A DNA stretch of 64,000 bases from CANKHA01 sp963750965 (GTDB lineage Bacteria; Pseudomonadota; Alphaproteobacteria; Rhizobiales; Xanthobacteraceae): contig CAVVSK010000020.1 in NCBI GenBank assembly GCA_963750965.1, forward strand, positions 62,001 through 126,000. The letters run 5' to 3'. This document shows, one piece after another, positions 20,001-27,820 of this stretch; position 1 is the first letter of the stretch, and each line of letters opens with the position of its first letter. A program made the translations under genes and the position numbers. The notes under the pieces are model-generated. The model was not told the DNA's origin and did no database searches. It was given only the letters and a program-made list of their open reading frames with translations.

Positions 20001-20252
20001 TTCGCGCTTGCGGCCGCCCAGGGCGACGGCGAAGCGGCAAAAAAACGCGACGACGTCGGCAAGCGGCTCGACCCCCAATCGCTCGCGACGGCCAAGCTGG
20101 CGGTCCAGTCCTTTGTCCCGCAGCCGCAGCCCGAAACCGCCACCACGGTGAAACTGCCGGCCGGCGGCTGGGATGCAGCCTCTTCCAGTTCGATGGAGGC
20201 CGCACCGGCCAAGCCGAAGCGCAATGGGCCCGTTCGCGTCGGCAGCCGATGA
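17070..20252 (+). CDS. PodJ-like polar organising protein with Sel1 repeats
   Basis: A 1060-residue protein with the layout of alphaproteobacterial polarity factor PodJ. The N-terminus has the family segment AREAARRAGMSVGEWLN (about residues 15-35), followed by Pro/Ala/Glu-rich linkers and long coiled coils of LEQHLRHITSQIEAL type to about residue 570. A single transmembrane helix (SVILIAGGALQLATYAI) lies near residues 718-738. The periplasmic part holds four Sel1/TPR-like repeats, about residues 840-1000, for example AAKHGLAMAQFRLAGLYEKG. I start at the ATG at 17070 (MKLGIPWRAKS). PodJ recruits polar machinery for division asymmetry and stalk or holdfast placement. The fold assignment is strong; the cellular role here is inferred. 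Confidence 0.82.
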   Translation: MKLGIPWRAKSTRPNPREAAREAARRAGMSVGEWLNTVILDSADEESRVPRRGHNEDDGDQFFAMHERLNELTRQLERLRHAPAPRSPNPPAARGPEAYAPLSNNHNRDRQLVEAIARLERRMDELVNSSRAIPAGSVDAAPAYAPPPPADMPPAAAPADGSAPDVDQAMAEITARMRALDAEPDEPVIGPQPAETQPAVPEQPEADAQEADAELAEADAEPAPGPVQDLSGLEQHLRHITSQIEALRQQPQLEQGIADLRQALREVARTLLDARPKSAIEALEGEVRALGSRLDNSRHAGVDTNTLASIERGLAEVLETLRKLRPAENLDGFREAVHSLAQKIDMFGTSAPDPKAFQQLEANVLAMRGIVTHVASNEALQQLTAEVHALAQKIDQAAPTGAGAVDHSNALEILDRRVAHIADALESRVQNGGSVPPQLEALIQALTDKIERLQDSRADNVAFGNLENRIAALVEKLDASGARISQLEAVERGLADLLIHIENQRSAGAAAVAPQVDGLQRDLVRTQSSLEAVHGTLGDVVDRLAMLESDMRETRSQPQPQPEPETEPPSLPAAAQLEVQPPAAPLPEIAPRPPAAEASPPPSREVARAQAAAAMARANPQAVRAPIDPNLPPDHPIEPGRLTASPADRIAASEAALGSAKSASADPGNTSNFIAAARRAAKAAAADPTIADLRAAAASQGPQDKAGKSLAQRVRQLFAGASVILIAGGALQLATYAINSVDTSSNTEIADTSVPSGAEIKPSGSGPEPVIAGPPSAPSPEVPSAPEETGSVQNSAPASQSYTLPTWLNPSMLPSPPPAPSADKLPPAIGGTALRAAAAAGDAAAAYEVGLRYVEGRGVAANASEAARWFELAAKHGLAMAQFRLAGLYEKGIGLKKDIETARRLYKAAAEQGNAKAMHNLAVLYAEGAAVKPDYRTAAQWFRLAADHGVSDSQYNLAILYARGIGVDQNLVESYKWFALAAAQGDGEAAKKRDDVGKRLDPQSLATAKLAVQSFVPQPQPETATTVKLPAGGWDAASSSSMEAAPAKPKRNGPVRVGSR

Positions 20253-20629
20253 GCCTCGCGCCGCGCCCTTTGGGCGCGGCGTGACGTCCATGCTGGCAGG
20301 TTACAGTCTCTTACGACTTATCGTACAAGCTAAGCGCCACCAGCGAACGTGGGCACGGGTTTGCTGGCAGCAGCCGCTCGTTGCGCAGCTTGCGTACACT
20401 GAGCGGTCGCGCGCATGGGTTAACAACTGGCGCATGATCTTTACGGCGAACCAGTTATACTTCGCCGGATCATGCATTAGCGAATTTCGCAGGTTCGTGC
20501 GGACAGCCGCGTCGGCGACGAACTCGCGAAATCCGTATTGATTTTTCGGCCCGGGCTTTGGCGGGTTGCGCGCCGATCGCGCCTCGCGCCAGAACATGGG
20601 TAGCGGCCCCGAACCGGCGGATTTCGTCT
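20253..20629. other. Intergenic region between PodJ-like and TauE/SafE genes
   Basis: About 375 bases. It begins with a GC-rich hairpin (described separately). The remainder has no recognisable gene: a minus-strand open frame of 98 codons exists here but shows no motif. The promoter of the TauE-type gene should lie in the right half. Confidence 0.4.
20261..20279 (+). terminator. Hairpin after the PodJ-like gene
   Basis: Perfect 8-base arms CCGCGCCC and GGGCGCGG around a TTT loop, starting 8 bases after the stop codon. No T-run follows, so it is either a weak terminator or an mRNA 3'-end stabiliser. Confidence 0.45.
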
Positions 20630-21556
20630 GTGCAGATCTATCTTCCGATCGCCGATCTTCCGGTTAACGTCTTCCTCATCCTTGGGATGGGGCTGGCGGT
20701 CGGCTTCATCTCCGGCATGTTCGGCATCGGCGGCGGCTTTCTGATGACGCCGCTGTTGATCTTTGTCGGCGTCAACCCTGGCGTGGCCGTGGCAAGCGTG
20801 GCGAGCCACATCGCCGCATCATCCTGTTCGGGCGCGATCTCCTATTGGCGCCGTAACGCGGTCGACCCGCCGCTTGCGCTGATGCTGCTGGGCGGCGGCA
20901 TTCTCGGCACCGCATCGGGGGTGTGGCTGTTCACTGTCATGCGCGCGCTCGATCAGCTCGACCTGATGATCGGATTATCATACCTCACACTGCTCAGCGT
21001 CGTCGGCAGCCTGATGGCGTCGGAAAGTATCAGGGCGATCCTGCGTGCCCGCTCAGGCAGGCCGGTGGTGTTGCGCCGCGCGGGAAGCCATCTCTGGTTT
21101 CACGGACTGCCGATCAAATTCCGTTTCAAGCGCTCGCGGATTTACGTCTCCGCAATCCCGATCTGGGTAATCGGATTCATCATCGGATTCATCGGCGCCA
21201 TCATGGGTATCGGGGGCGGCTTCCTGCTGGTGCCAATGCTAATTTATTTCCTGCGCGTACCCACCGCGACAGTGATCGGCACTTCCATGGTGCTGACGCT
21301 GGTCACCATGGCGTCGGCCACCGTGATGCATGCGGTAACAAACCATCAGGTGGACGCCGTGCTGGCGCTGATCCTGATGGTGGGCGGCGTGATCGGGGCG
21401 CAATTCGGCGCGCGTGCCGGTCATAAGATGGCGGGCGAATGGCTGCGGCTATTGCTCGGCCTCCTGGTGTTGATGGTGGGCCTGCGCTTCGCCTACCAAT
21501 TGATGATCAACCCGCAAGACCTCTACTCCTTGCGCATGGCGGAGGGCACGCCATGA
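20630..21556 (+). CDS. TauE/SafE-family (TSUP) anion exporter
   Basis: An integral membrane protein of the sulfite/sulfonate exporter family, 308 residues from the GTG at 20630 (reading MQIYLPIADLPVNV). An ATG at 20558 in the same frame would add 24 residues with no similarity to the family start. The two half repeats each carry the family's glycine-rich signature, GFISGMFGIGGGFLMTPLLI near residue 25 and GFIGAIMGIGGGFLLVPMLI near residue 190. Its stop overlaps the ATG of the TIGR02186 gene (ATGA), a pairing seen in many alphaproteobacteria. Substrate unknown, probably a sulfur oxyanion or organosulfonate. Confidence 0.88.
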   Translation: MQIYLPIADLPVNVFLILGMGLAVGFISGMFGIGGGFLMTPLLIFVGVNPGVAVASVASHIAASSCSGAISYWRRNAVDPPLALMLLGGGILGTASGVWLFTVMRALDQLDLMIGLSYLTLLSVVGSLMASESIRAILRARSGRPVVLRRAGSHLWFHGLPIKFRFKRSRIYVSAIPIWVIGFIIGFIGAIMGIGGGFLLVPMLIYFLRVPTATVIGTSMVLTLVTMASATVMHAVTNHQVDAVLALILMVGGVIGAQFGARAGHKMAGEWLRLLLGLLVLMVGLRFAYQLMINPQDLYSLRMAEGTP

Positions 21557-22335
21557 GCAGACGACGCCTTATCGCTGTTTGGCTCGCCGGGTTGCTGGCT
21601 TTCACAGTTACGCCCGCTATGGCCGAGCGGCTGATCATCTCGCTTTCCAACCATCGCGTAATGGTGACCTCGAGCTATGCAGGCGTCGACCTTGTGCTGT
21701 TTGGCAGCGTGGAACGCGATCAGGCATCGGTGGCGCCCCACGGCGGCTATGATGTGGTGGTGACGGTGACGGGACCGCGCGATAACGAGCGCACGCGCCG
21801 CAAAGGCCGCGTATTCGGCATCTGGGTTAACGTCGACGCGCGCAACTTTGTGAATGTGCCGAGTTATCTTGCCGTGCTTTCCAACAAGCCGACGGAGGCC
21901 ATCGCCGACGCCGATACGTTGCGCCGGTTGCAGGTCGGATTCAGCAATTTCCAGCTGCCGCAGCGCATCGGTCCCGACATCGCTGACGTAGTGAAGGACG
22001 ATCCGTTCCGGCAAGCCTTTCTGCGGCTCAAGCAGGAGCACCGGCTCTATGTCGAACGCGAGAGTGCGGTGACCTTCCTCACGCCGACCCTGTTCCGCGC
22101 CGACGTTCCAATGCCGCCGAATGTGCCCTTCGGCATTTACGAGGTTGACGTGAAGCTGTTCGCCGACGGCGCATTGGTGGCGCAGTCCACCTCGGCGCTG
22201 GAAGTGATCAAGGTTGGCTTTGAGCAATTCGTCGCTGTCGCCGCGCGCGACTATAGCCTGCTCTACGGTCTGGCAACGGCAATGCTGGCGCTGCTCACCG
22301 GCTGGTTCGCCAGCGTGGTATTCCGAAGGGACTAA
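21553..22335 (+). CDS. TIGR02186-family membrane-anchored protein
   Basis: A 260-residue protein of unknown function. It has a signal peptide (IAVWLAGLLAFTVTPAMAE), a periplasmic domain beginning RLIISLSNHRVMVTSSYAGVD, and one C-terminal helix (YGLATAMLALLTGWFASVVF). The start ATG overlaps the TGA of the TauE/SafE exporter, indicating translational coupling and probably a joint job in transport. TIGR02186 proteins have no assigned reaction. Its stop overlaps the convergent pdeM stop by 4 bases. Confidence 0.8.
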   Translation: MSRRRLIAVWLAGLLAFTVTPAMAERLIISLSNHRVMVTSSYAGVDLVLFGSVERDQASVAPHGGYDVVVTVTGPRDNERTRRKGRVFGIWVNVDARNFVNVPSYLAVLSNKPTEAIADADTLRRLQVGFSNFQLPQRIGPDIADVVKDDPFRQAFLRLKQEHRLYVERESAVTFLTPTLFRADVPMPPNVPFGIYEVDVKLFADGALVAQSTSALEVIKVGFEQFVAVAARDYSLLYGLATAMLALLTGWFASVVFRRD

Positions 22336-23102
22336 TCCGGCAGGCACCGCTTGGCCGTGAAGGCGTAAAGCCGTCCGTCGCCGAGCATATGCGCGGTGAA
22401 GGCAAGCGTGCCGAACACTTCCGCAAAGGCGTGATGGCGGATGTTAAGGCCGCCGGTATAGGCGCCGAAAGCCGGCATCACGGCCTGCTTCCCGTTCAGG
22501 GCGAAGCAGCGGCGGCTGACAGTCCGGCCGCGCTGCGTCACCCGCGCCACCGGATGCAGATGCCCGGCGATCTCGCCGTCCGGTGCCTTCTTCGTTGGCT
22601 CATGTCGGAAGGTGAGCGCCCCCACGGCCAAGGTGGCGGCGAAACGCCCGCCGATGCGCTTTGCGGGTTCAGGATCATGATTGCCGGTGATCCAGATCCA
22701 GTCGCGGCCGCGCTGCAGCGCGCGCAGATTGCCGCGGTCGCTGTCATGCAGGCGATCCGCGCCGCCGCCATCGTGAAAATTATCGCCCAGTGCGATCACG
22801 CAACGCGGCGCGTAGCGCGCGATCAACAGGCCCAGCTTCGCGAGGGTCGCCGCGGTGTCGTAAGGCGGCAGGAACACGCCGCGCAGGGCGAAGCTCGATC
22901 CCTTTTCCAGATGCAGGTCGGAGACGACGAGCAGGCCTTCCTCCGGCCAATAGAGCGCGCCGCCACAATCCGCGACCACCGTGACGCCGGCGATCGAGAT
23001 GACATGATCCGCTCGTCCCCCCGCAAGCGGGGACCCAGGAGCCGCAGAAAAATCGTGTTCGGGATTCCCGCTTGCGCGGGAATGAGCGGGACCTGTCGTC
23101 AC
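22332..23102 (-). CDS. pdeM: Ligase-associated DNA-damage-response endonuclease PdeM
   Basis: A calcineurin-like metallophosphoesterase of the four-gene ligase-associated repair set. Motifs in order are VVSDLHLEKG, ALGDNFHDGGG, ITGNHDPEP and EIAGHLHPVAR, the full two-metal site. The start is a GTG at 23102 that overlaps the helicase TGA (GTGA). The only other candidate starts are out of frame. As a result, the first 33 residues (SRASGNPEHDF... to ...GGRADH) are encoded by a palindromic repeat, and the family-like sequence starts only at ISIAGVTVVADCGGALYWP. So the protein carries an N-terminal extension of mobile-repeat origin. Confidence 0.88.
   Translation of the reverse strand: MTTGPAHSRASGNPEHDFSAAPGSPLAGGRADHVISIAGVTVVADCGGALYWPEEGLLVVSDLHLEKGSSFALRGVFLPPYDTAATLAKLGLLIARYAPRCVIALGDNFHDGGGADRLHDSDRGNLRALQRGRDWIWITGNHDPEPAKRIGGRFAATLAVGALTFRHEPTKKAPDGEIAGHLHPVARVTQRGRTVSRRCFALNGKQAVMPAFGAYTGGLNIRHHAFAEVFGTLAFTAHMLGDGRLYAFTAKRCLPD
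23015..23083. repeat. Palindromic repeat inside the 5' end of pdeM
   Basis: Two hairpins lie side by side. At 23015-23034 GTCCCC-type arms flank CGCAAGC; at 23064-23083 perfect 8-base arms ATTCCCGC and GCGGGAAT flank TTGC. The unit resembles the dispersed REP/RIME-like repeats common in Rhizobiales genomes, which read SRASGNP in one frame. It lies immediately downstream of the GTG start of pdeM, in frame, and so is translated. Confidence 0.7.
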
Positions 23103-25645
23103 CCCATCGCCTCCTTCACCAGTTCGTCCGCGGCTTCCGCCAGCAGCACATCCGAAGCCTCGCCATAAACTGACTCGCGGCCGATCTCCAGCATCACCGG
23201 CACCGCCAGAGGCGAAACGCGATCGAGCGATTTGTGGATGATTCGCCCCTTGATGCGCGTCAGCATGGTGCCAAGACGGCGGATGTCGAGCAAGCCCGTG
23301 GCCGCATCCGCCTGCGCGGCGCGGAGAAGCACATGGTCGGGCTGATGCTTGCGGAGGACGTCATAAACCAGATCGGTGGAGATCGTGACCTGCCGGCGGG
23401 ATTTTTCCTCGCCCGGAAAGCGGCGCTCAATCAGCCCGGCGATGATGGCGCAGGTGCGGAAGGTGCGCTTCATCAGCGCGGATTCGGCGAGCCAGGCTTC
23501 CAAGTCGTCGCCCAGCATGTCCTCGTCGAACAGCGCCGCCAGCGACAATCTGCCGTCCTCGATGGCCTGGCCGACATCGCCCAGGGTCCATACCGCCAAC
23601 GCATATTCGTTGGCGACGAAACCGAGTGGGCGCAGCCGCGCGCGCTCCAGCCGCCGCGTCAGCAGCATGCCAAGCGTCTGGTGCGCGAGCCGACCCTCGA
23701 AGGGGTAGCAGATGAGATGATGTTTGCTGGCGCGCGGAAAGGTTTCCACCAGCAAATCGCCGGCCGGCGGCAGGAGCGAGCGCCATTCTTGGATCTCCAG
23801 CCATTCGCGCACCTGTTCCGGCAGCGCGCGCCAGGCGTGGTGATCGGCGATGAGATCGCGCACGCGCGCGGCGAGGTAAGTCGAAAGCGGGAATTTGCCG
23901 CCTTCATATGCAGGGACTTTCGGGTCTTCGTCCGCGGAGCGCGAGACATAGGCCTCGTCCTCAACCAGGGCCTCATATCTCAGCACCTCGCCGGCGAAGA
24001 CAAAGGTGTCGCCCAGCGTCAGCGTCTCAATGAAATATTCCTCGACCTGCCCAAGCAGCCGGCCGCCGCGCGGGATCGCGGTCTTGCCGCCGCGCGAACG
24101 CACGAGCCGCACCTTGATCATGTCGGCTTCGACGATGGTGCCGACATTCATGCGGTAACGCTGCGCGATGCGCGGATGGGTGATGCGCCAGCGTCCGTCT
24201 TGCCCCTGGCGGATTTTGGCAAAGCGCTCGTAGACCTTCAGCGCATAGCCACCGGTGGCGACGAAATCGACGACGTCGTCGAAATCCTTGCGGGTCAGCG
24301 CGGCGTAAGGCGCGGCCGCGCGGATTTCATTGTAGAGATCATCACTGCGGAAAGGCTCGCCCACCGCGCAGCCGAGCACATGCTGCGCCAGCACGTCGAG
24401 CGCACCGCTGCGCGCGGGCGGTGTGTCCTGCGCATTGTCCGCCACCGCGCCAAGCGCGGCCTGACACTCCAGCACCTCGAAGCGGTTGGCCGGGATCAGC
24501 ACCGCGCGCGATGGCTCGTCGAGGCGGTGATTGGCGCGGCCGATACGCTGCATCAGACGCGAAGAGCCTTTTGGCGCGCCGACGTTGATGACCAGATCGA
24601 CATCGCCCCAGTCCACGCCGAGATCGAGCGAGGACGTGCATACCACCGCGCGCAACTTGCCCTGCGCCATGGCGTCTTCCACGCGGCGACGCTGGCCGAC
24701 ATCGAGCGAGCCGTGATGCAGCGCAATGGCGAGGCTGTCGTCGTTCATCCGCCAGAGGTCCTGAAACAGGCCTTCTGCCTGACTCCGCGTGTTGACGAAA
24801 ATCAGCGTGGTCTTATGTCGCTTGATCAGATCGTAAATTTCGCCAAGCGCATGGCGTGCGCCATGCCCAGCCCAGGGCAAATTCTCCTTGGTGTCGAGCA
24901 TGGAGACTTCCGGTGCGGCGGCGCCCCCTGCGATGACAAGATCGGCGCGTGCTTCACCCCCCACCGGCTGCGGCAGCAGGAAGCGGCAGAGATCGTCCGG
25001 CTCCGCAACGGTGGCCGAAAGCCCGACGCTGGTGAGTTGCGGCGCCAAGCGAAATAGCCGCACCAACCCGAGCGAGAGCAAATCGCCGCGCTTTGAGGTG
25101 ACCAGCGAATGCAGTTCGTCCAGCACCACGCGCTTGAGCGAGCCGAACAGAAAGGGCGCGTCGGCGGAAGCGAGCAGCAAAGCAACCTGTTCCGGGGTGG
25201 TGAGCAGGACATCGGGCGGATCGCGGCGCTGACGTTGGCGCTTCGATACCGGCGTGTCGCCGGTGCGCGTCTCCAGACGGATGGGCAGGCCGATTTCCGC
25301 CACTGGCGTTTCCAGGTTGCGGGCGATATCGACCGCGAGCGCCTTCAACGGCGAGATATAGAGCGTGTGCAACCCGCCTTCGCGGCGGATATCCCGGCCG
25401 GTGGAGATGAGTTTCTTGCCTCCCTGAGGCGGACGCTCCGCGCTCAGCTCCACCAGGGTGGGCAGAAATCCAGCCAGTGTCTTGCCCGCGCCGGTAGGCG
25501 CGATCAGCAGCGCCGAGCGCCCCGCCTGCGCCTTGGCCAACAGATCGAGCTGGTGCTTGCGCGGAGTCCAGCCGCGGGCCGCAAACCATTTCTCGAACGG
25601 TTCGGGCAGTAAGGGCCTGGTTTCGATGCGCTCCAGCAAGGTCAT
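23099..25645 (-). CDS. Ligase-associated DEXH-box helicase (Lhr-like)
   Basis: A superfamily 2 DNA helicase of 848 residues, the TIGR04121-type partner of the repair ligase. Motif I is IAPTGAGKTLAG (residues 48-59), motif II VVLDELHSLVTSKRGD near 175, motif III SATVAEPDD, and motif VI MQRIGRANHR near 370. The long C-terminal part matches the Lhr-core WH and beta-barrel region. The ATG at 25645 overlaps the TGA of the upstream TPR-methyltransferase, and its own TGA overlaps the pdeM GTG. Lhr-type helicases unwind 3'-5' in response to crosslinking damage. Confidence 0.92.
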   Translation of the reverse strand: MTLLERIETRPLLPEPFEKWFAARGWTPRKHQLDLLAKAQAGRSALLIAPTGAGKTLAGFLPTLVELSAERPPQGGKKLISTGRDIRREGGLHTLYISPLKALAVDIARNLETPVAEIGLPIRLETRTGDTPVSKRQRQRRDPPDVLLTTPEQVALLLASADAPFLFGSLKRVVLDELHSLVTSKRGDLLSLGLVRLFRLAPQLTSVGLSATVAEPDDLCRFLLPQPVGGEARADLVIAGGAAAPEVSMLDTKENLPWAGHGARHALGEIYDLIKRHKTTLIFVNTRSQAEGLFQDLWRMNDDSLAIALHHGSLDVGQRRRVEDAMAQGKLRAVVCTSSLDLGVDWGDVDLVINVGAPKGSSRLMQRIGRANHRLDEPSRAVLIPANRFEVLECQAALGAVADNAQDTPPARSGALDVLAQHVLGCAVGEPFRSDDLYNEIRAAAPYAALTRKDFDDVVDFVATGGYALKVYERFAKIRQGQDGRWRITHPRIAQRYRMNVGTIVEADMIKVRLVRSRGGKTAIPRGGRLLGQVEEYFIETLTLGDTFVFAGEVLRYEALVEDEAYVSRSADEDPKVPAYEGGKFPLSTYLAARVRDLIADHHAWRALPEQVREWLEIQEWRSLLPPAGDLLVETFPRASKHHLICYPFEGRLAHQTLGMLLTRRLERARLRPLGFVANEYALAVWTLGDVGQAIEDGRLSLAALFDEDMLGDDLEAWLAESALMKRTFRTCAIIAGLIERRFPGEEKSRRQVTISTDLVYDVLRKHQPDHVLLRAAQADAATGLLDIRRLGTMLTRIKGRIIHKSLDRVSPLAVPVMLEIGRESVYGEASDVLLAEAADELVKEAMG

Positions 25646-26586
25646 TCGGTTTCCGCCACGGCCAGGGCAATCAAACCCGGCACCGGCCAGCCTTTTTCCG
25701 TGCGGGTCGAGGCGGAATCGAGGCCGAGCAGTTTCAGCCCTGCGCCTTCCAGCGCGGCGCGGACATGGCCAGCACCGTGGGAGAAGCGCAAAGCCTCGCC
25801 GAGTTCGACGCCTTCGCCATCATTGCTCTCCACGCTGAAAGCAAAAAGCCCACCGCGCGCGAGCACCGCGGATGCCGCACGCGCGACCGGCGCAAGATCG
25901 GGCAGATAGGCAAAGACGTCGGCCGCAATGACCAGGTCATACGTCTGGCCGGCAGCTTTTTCCGCCGCCAGAAATCCCAACAGGTCGCCGACTTCGAGTC
26001 GGTCATAGATATTCTTTTGTCGCGCTTGCTCGACCATGCGCGGCGAGAGGTCGACGCCAACCAGCGTATCCGCTTTCGCGCGAAAGGCCGCGCCTGCCAG
26101 GCCGGTGCCGCAACCGAGATCCAGCATGCCGGCGAAATGCATCGCTGTCCCGGTGCCGCGCGCCGCTGCTTCCACCGCCGCCAGCAACAGCCTGGGCGCG
26201 GAATAGTTCAGGCCTTCGGTCAACGACCGATCAAAGTCCGGCGCGTAGTGGTCGAACAGCGTGCGCACATAGGCGGGCGGCATACCGCTCGTCTCCGCTG
26301 CTTTCAGCCGCATGAGATTGAGCACAGCGCCGTGGCGATCGTCCGGATCAGCCTGGCGCGCCTTGCGATAGGCCGCGGCGGCGCCGTCCGTATCGCCGAG
26401 CTTTTCGCGCAATTCTCCCAAGGCGAACCAGGCCGAGGCATAGCCCGGAGTGAGCTCCAACGCCTGTTCCAGAAGTTCGGCCGCGCCCGCCAAATCCCCC
26501 TTTGATTCCAGGTCCTGCGCCCAGGCGTAGCGCCGGTCGGCGATCAGGTCGCCGGAGGAAAGGAACAGGGTCGAGAGCAATTGCAC
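25642..26586 (-). CDS. TPR-containing class I SAM-dependent methyltransferase
   Basis: A predicted cytosolic protein of 314 residues. An N-terminal tetratricopeptide region (about residues 20-95, with AGAAELLEQALELTPGYASAW) precedes a Rossmann methyltransferase domain with motif I LDLGCGTGLAG (155-165) and VGVDLSPRMVEQAR. The start is a GTG at 26586, 4-5 bases after GAGGTG, a good ribosome site. It overlaps the helicase start by 4 bases, so it is the promoter-proximal gene of the helicase-pdeM unit. The substrate is unknown. Similar proteins accompany other genes elsewhere, so membership in the repair pathway is a guess from position. Confidence 0.82.
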   Translation of the reverse strand: MQLLSTLFLSSGDLIADRRYAWAQDLESKGDLAGAAELLEQALELTPGYASAWFALGELREKLGDTDGAAAAYRKARQADPDDRHGAVLNLMRLKAAETSGMPPAYVRTLFDHYAPDFDRSLTEGLNYSAPRLLLAAVEAAARGTGTAMHFAGMLDLGCGTGLAGAAFRAKADTLVGVDLSPRMVEQARQKNIYDRLEVGDLLGFLAAEKAAGQTYDLVIAADVFAYLPDLAPVARAASAVLARGGLFAFSVESNDGEGVELGEALRFSHGAGHVRAALEGAGLKLLGLDSASTRTEKGWPVPGLIALAVAETE

Positions 26587-26635
26587 GCGTCACCTCAAGG
26601 CTCGCAGAAGCGAAAGCAAAGCATATCTAGGCTTT

Positions 26636-27820
26636 ATGCGTCCCGAAGACATCCTTCTGCCCACCCCCTCCGGGGTCTGTTGCAAACGTGGCGGCTTTCA
26701 CATCGATCCCACGCGGGCGGTGGACAAGGCGCTGATCACCCACGGCCATTCCGACCATGCGCGCGCCGGTCACGGCGCGGTGCTGGCCACGCAGGAGACG
26801 CTGGATGTCATGCGGCTGCGCTACGGCGACAATTTCGCCGGGCGCACCCAGGCGGTGAAATACGGCGAGACCATCGACCTCAACGGCATCAAAACAACCT
26901 TTCATCCCGCCGGCCACGTGCTCGGTTCGGCGCAAATTGCCGTGGAATGTGGCGGCATGCGCATAGTCGCCTCGGGCGACTACAAGGATGTGCCCGACCC
27001 GACCTGCGCGCCTTTCGAGCTTGTGCCCTGTGATGTCTTCATCACCGAAGCCACCTTCGGCCTGCCGGTCTTCCGCCATCACGATGCCGAAGGCGAAGTA
27101 GAAAAATTACTGCGGTCGGTCGCGCTGTTTCCAGAACGTGCGCATCTGGTCGGCGCCTATTCGCTCGGCAAGGCGCAGCGCGTAATCGCGATGCTGCGGC
27201 GGGCCGGCTACGACAAGACGATTTATCTGCACGGCGCGATGGAGAACATCACTAATTATTACGTGACGCGCGGCATCGATCTCGGTCCGCTCGCGCTGGT
27301 GCGCGGCGCAAAAAAACCAGAGCTTGCCGGGACAATTACGCTGGCCCCGCCATCGGCGATCAAGGATCTGTGGACACGACGCTTTCCGGATCCGGTTGCC
27401 TGCTTTGCGTCGGGATGGATGCGCGTGCGCGCGCGGGCGCGGCAGGGTCAGATCGAATTGCCGCTGGTGATTTCTGACCACGCTGACTGGGACGGCCTGA
27501 CCCACACCATCGGCGCTACCGGGGCGGGAGAGATCTGGGTCACGCATGGGCAAGAGGATGCGTTGGTACATTGGTGTCAGACGCGCGGGTTGAAGGCGCG
27601 GCCGCTCGACATCGTCGGCTACGGCGATGAGGACGAGACCGACGGCGTGAGTGATACGGGCGGTGAACCGAGCACAGAGGGACTCCCTCTCCCCGGTGGG
27701 GAGAGGGCTGGGGTGAGGGGGGACAAGACCCTCGATAGTCCCGAACCCCCTCACCCGCGCCTTCGGCGCGACCTCTCTCCCACGGGGAGAGGTGAAAAAA
27801 GCAACGGCGGCGATTCATGA
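26636..27820 (+). CDS. Ligase-associated DNA-damage-response exonuclease (MBL fold)
   Basis: A metallo-beta-lactamase/beta-CASP nuclease related to mRNA 3'-end processing factors and SNM1, 394 residues. The metal motif HGHSDH lies at residues 36-41, followed by HPAGHVLGSAQ, ASGDYKD, FITEATFG and VISDHADWDG. The normal family end comes at LDIVGYGDEDE (about residue 340); the last 50 residues (from SDTGGEPSTEG on) come from a palindromic repeat read through in frame. The start ATG has only a weak TAGG before it. Its TGA overlaps the ligase ATG. It is divergent from the methyltransferase, with a 49-base spacer. Confidence 0.9.
   Translation: MRPEDILLPTPSGVCCKRGGFHIDPTRAVDKALITHGHSDHARAGHGAVLATQETLDVMRLRYGDNFAGRTQAVKYGETIDLNGIKTTFHPAGHVLGSAQIAVECGGMRIVASGDYKDVPDPTCAPFELVPCDVFITEATFGLPVFRHHDAEGEVEKLLRSVALFPERAHLVGAYSLGKAQRVIAMLRRAGYDKTIYLHGAMENITNYYVTRGIDLGPLALVRGAKKPELAGTITLAPPSAIKDLWTRRFPDPVACFASGWMRVRARARQGQIELPLVISDHADWDGLTHTIGATGAGEIWVTHGQEDALVHWCQTRGLKARPLDIVGYGDEDETDGVSDTGGEPSTEGLPLPGGERAGVRGDKTLDSPEPPHPRLRRDLSPTGRGEKSNGGDS
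27685..27792. repeat. Palindromic repeat inside the 3' end of the exonuclease gene
   Basis: A nested set of inverted repeats: arms CCCTCTCCCC and GGGGAGAGGG (27685-27707), CGCGCC and GGCGCG around TTC (27756-27770), and CCTCTC-type arms at 27772-27792, with GGGTGAGGGG also complementary to CCCCTCACCC. This resembles the LPLP...GE-encoding repeat dispersed in Bradyrhizobium-like genomes. It is translated as the exonuclease tail. Confidence 0.7.

Noticed and set aside
20301..20597. 98-codon minus-strand frame between the PodJ-like and TauE/SafE genes
   Set aside because: It covers the expected promoter of the exporter gene, has no recognisable domain and no good ribosome site, and its composition is not clearly coding. 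A real small gene cannot be excluded.
27685..27792. Inverted repeats considered as the terminator of the exonuclease gene
   Set aside because: They lie inside the open frame, no T-run follows, and the ligase gene starts at the overlapping stop, so termination here would cut the operon.
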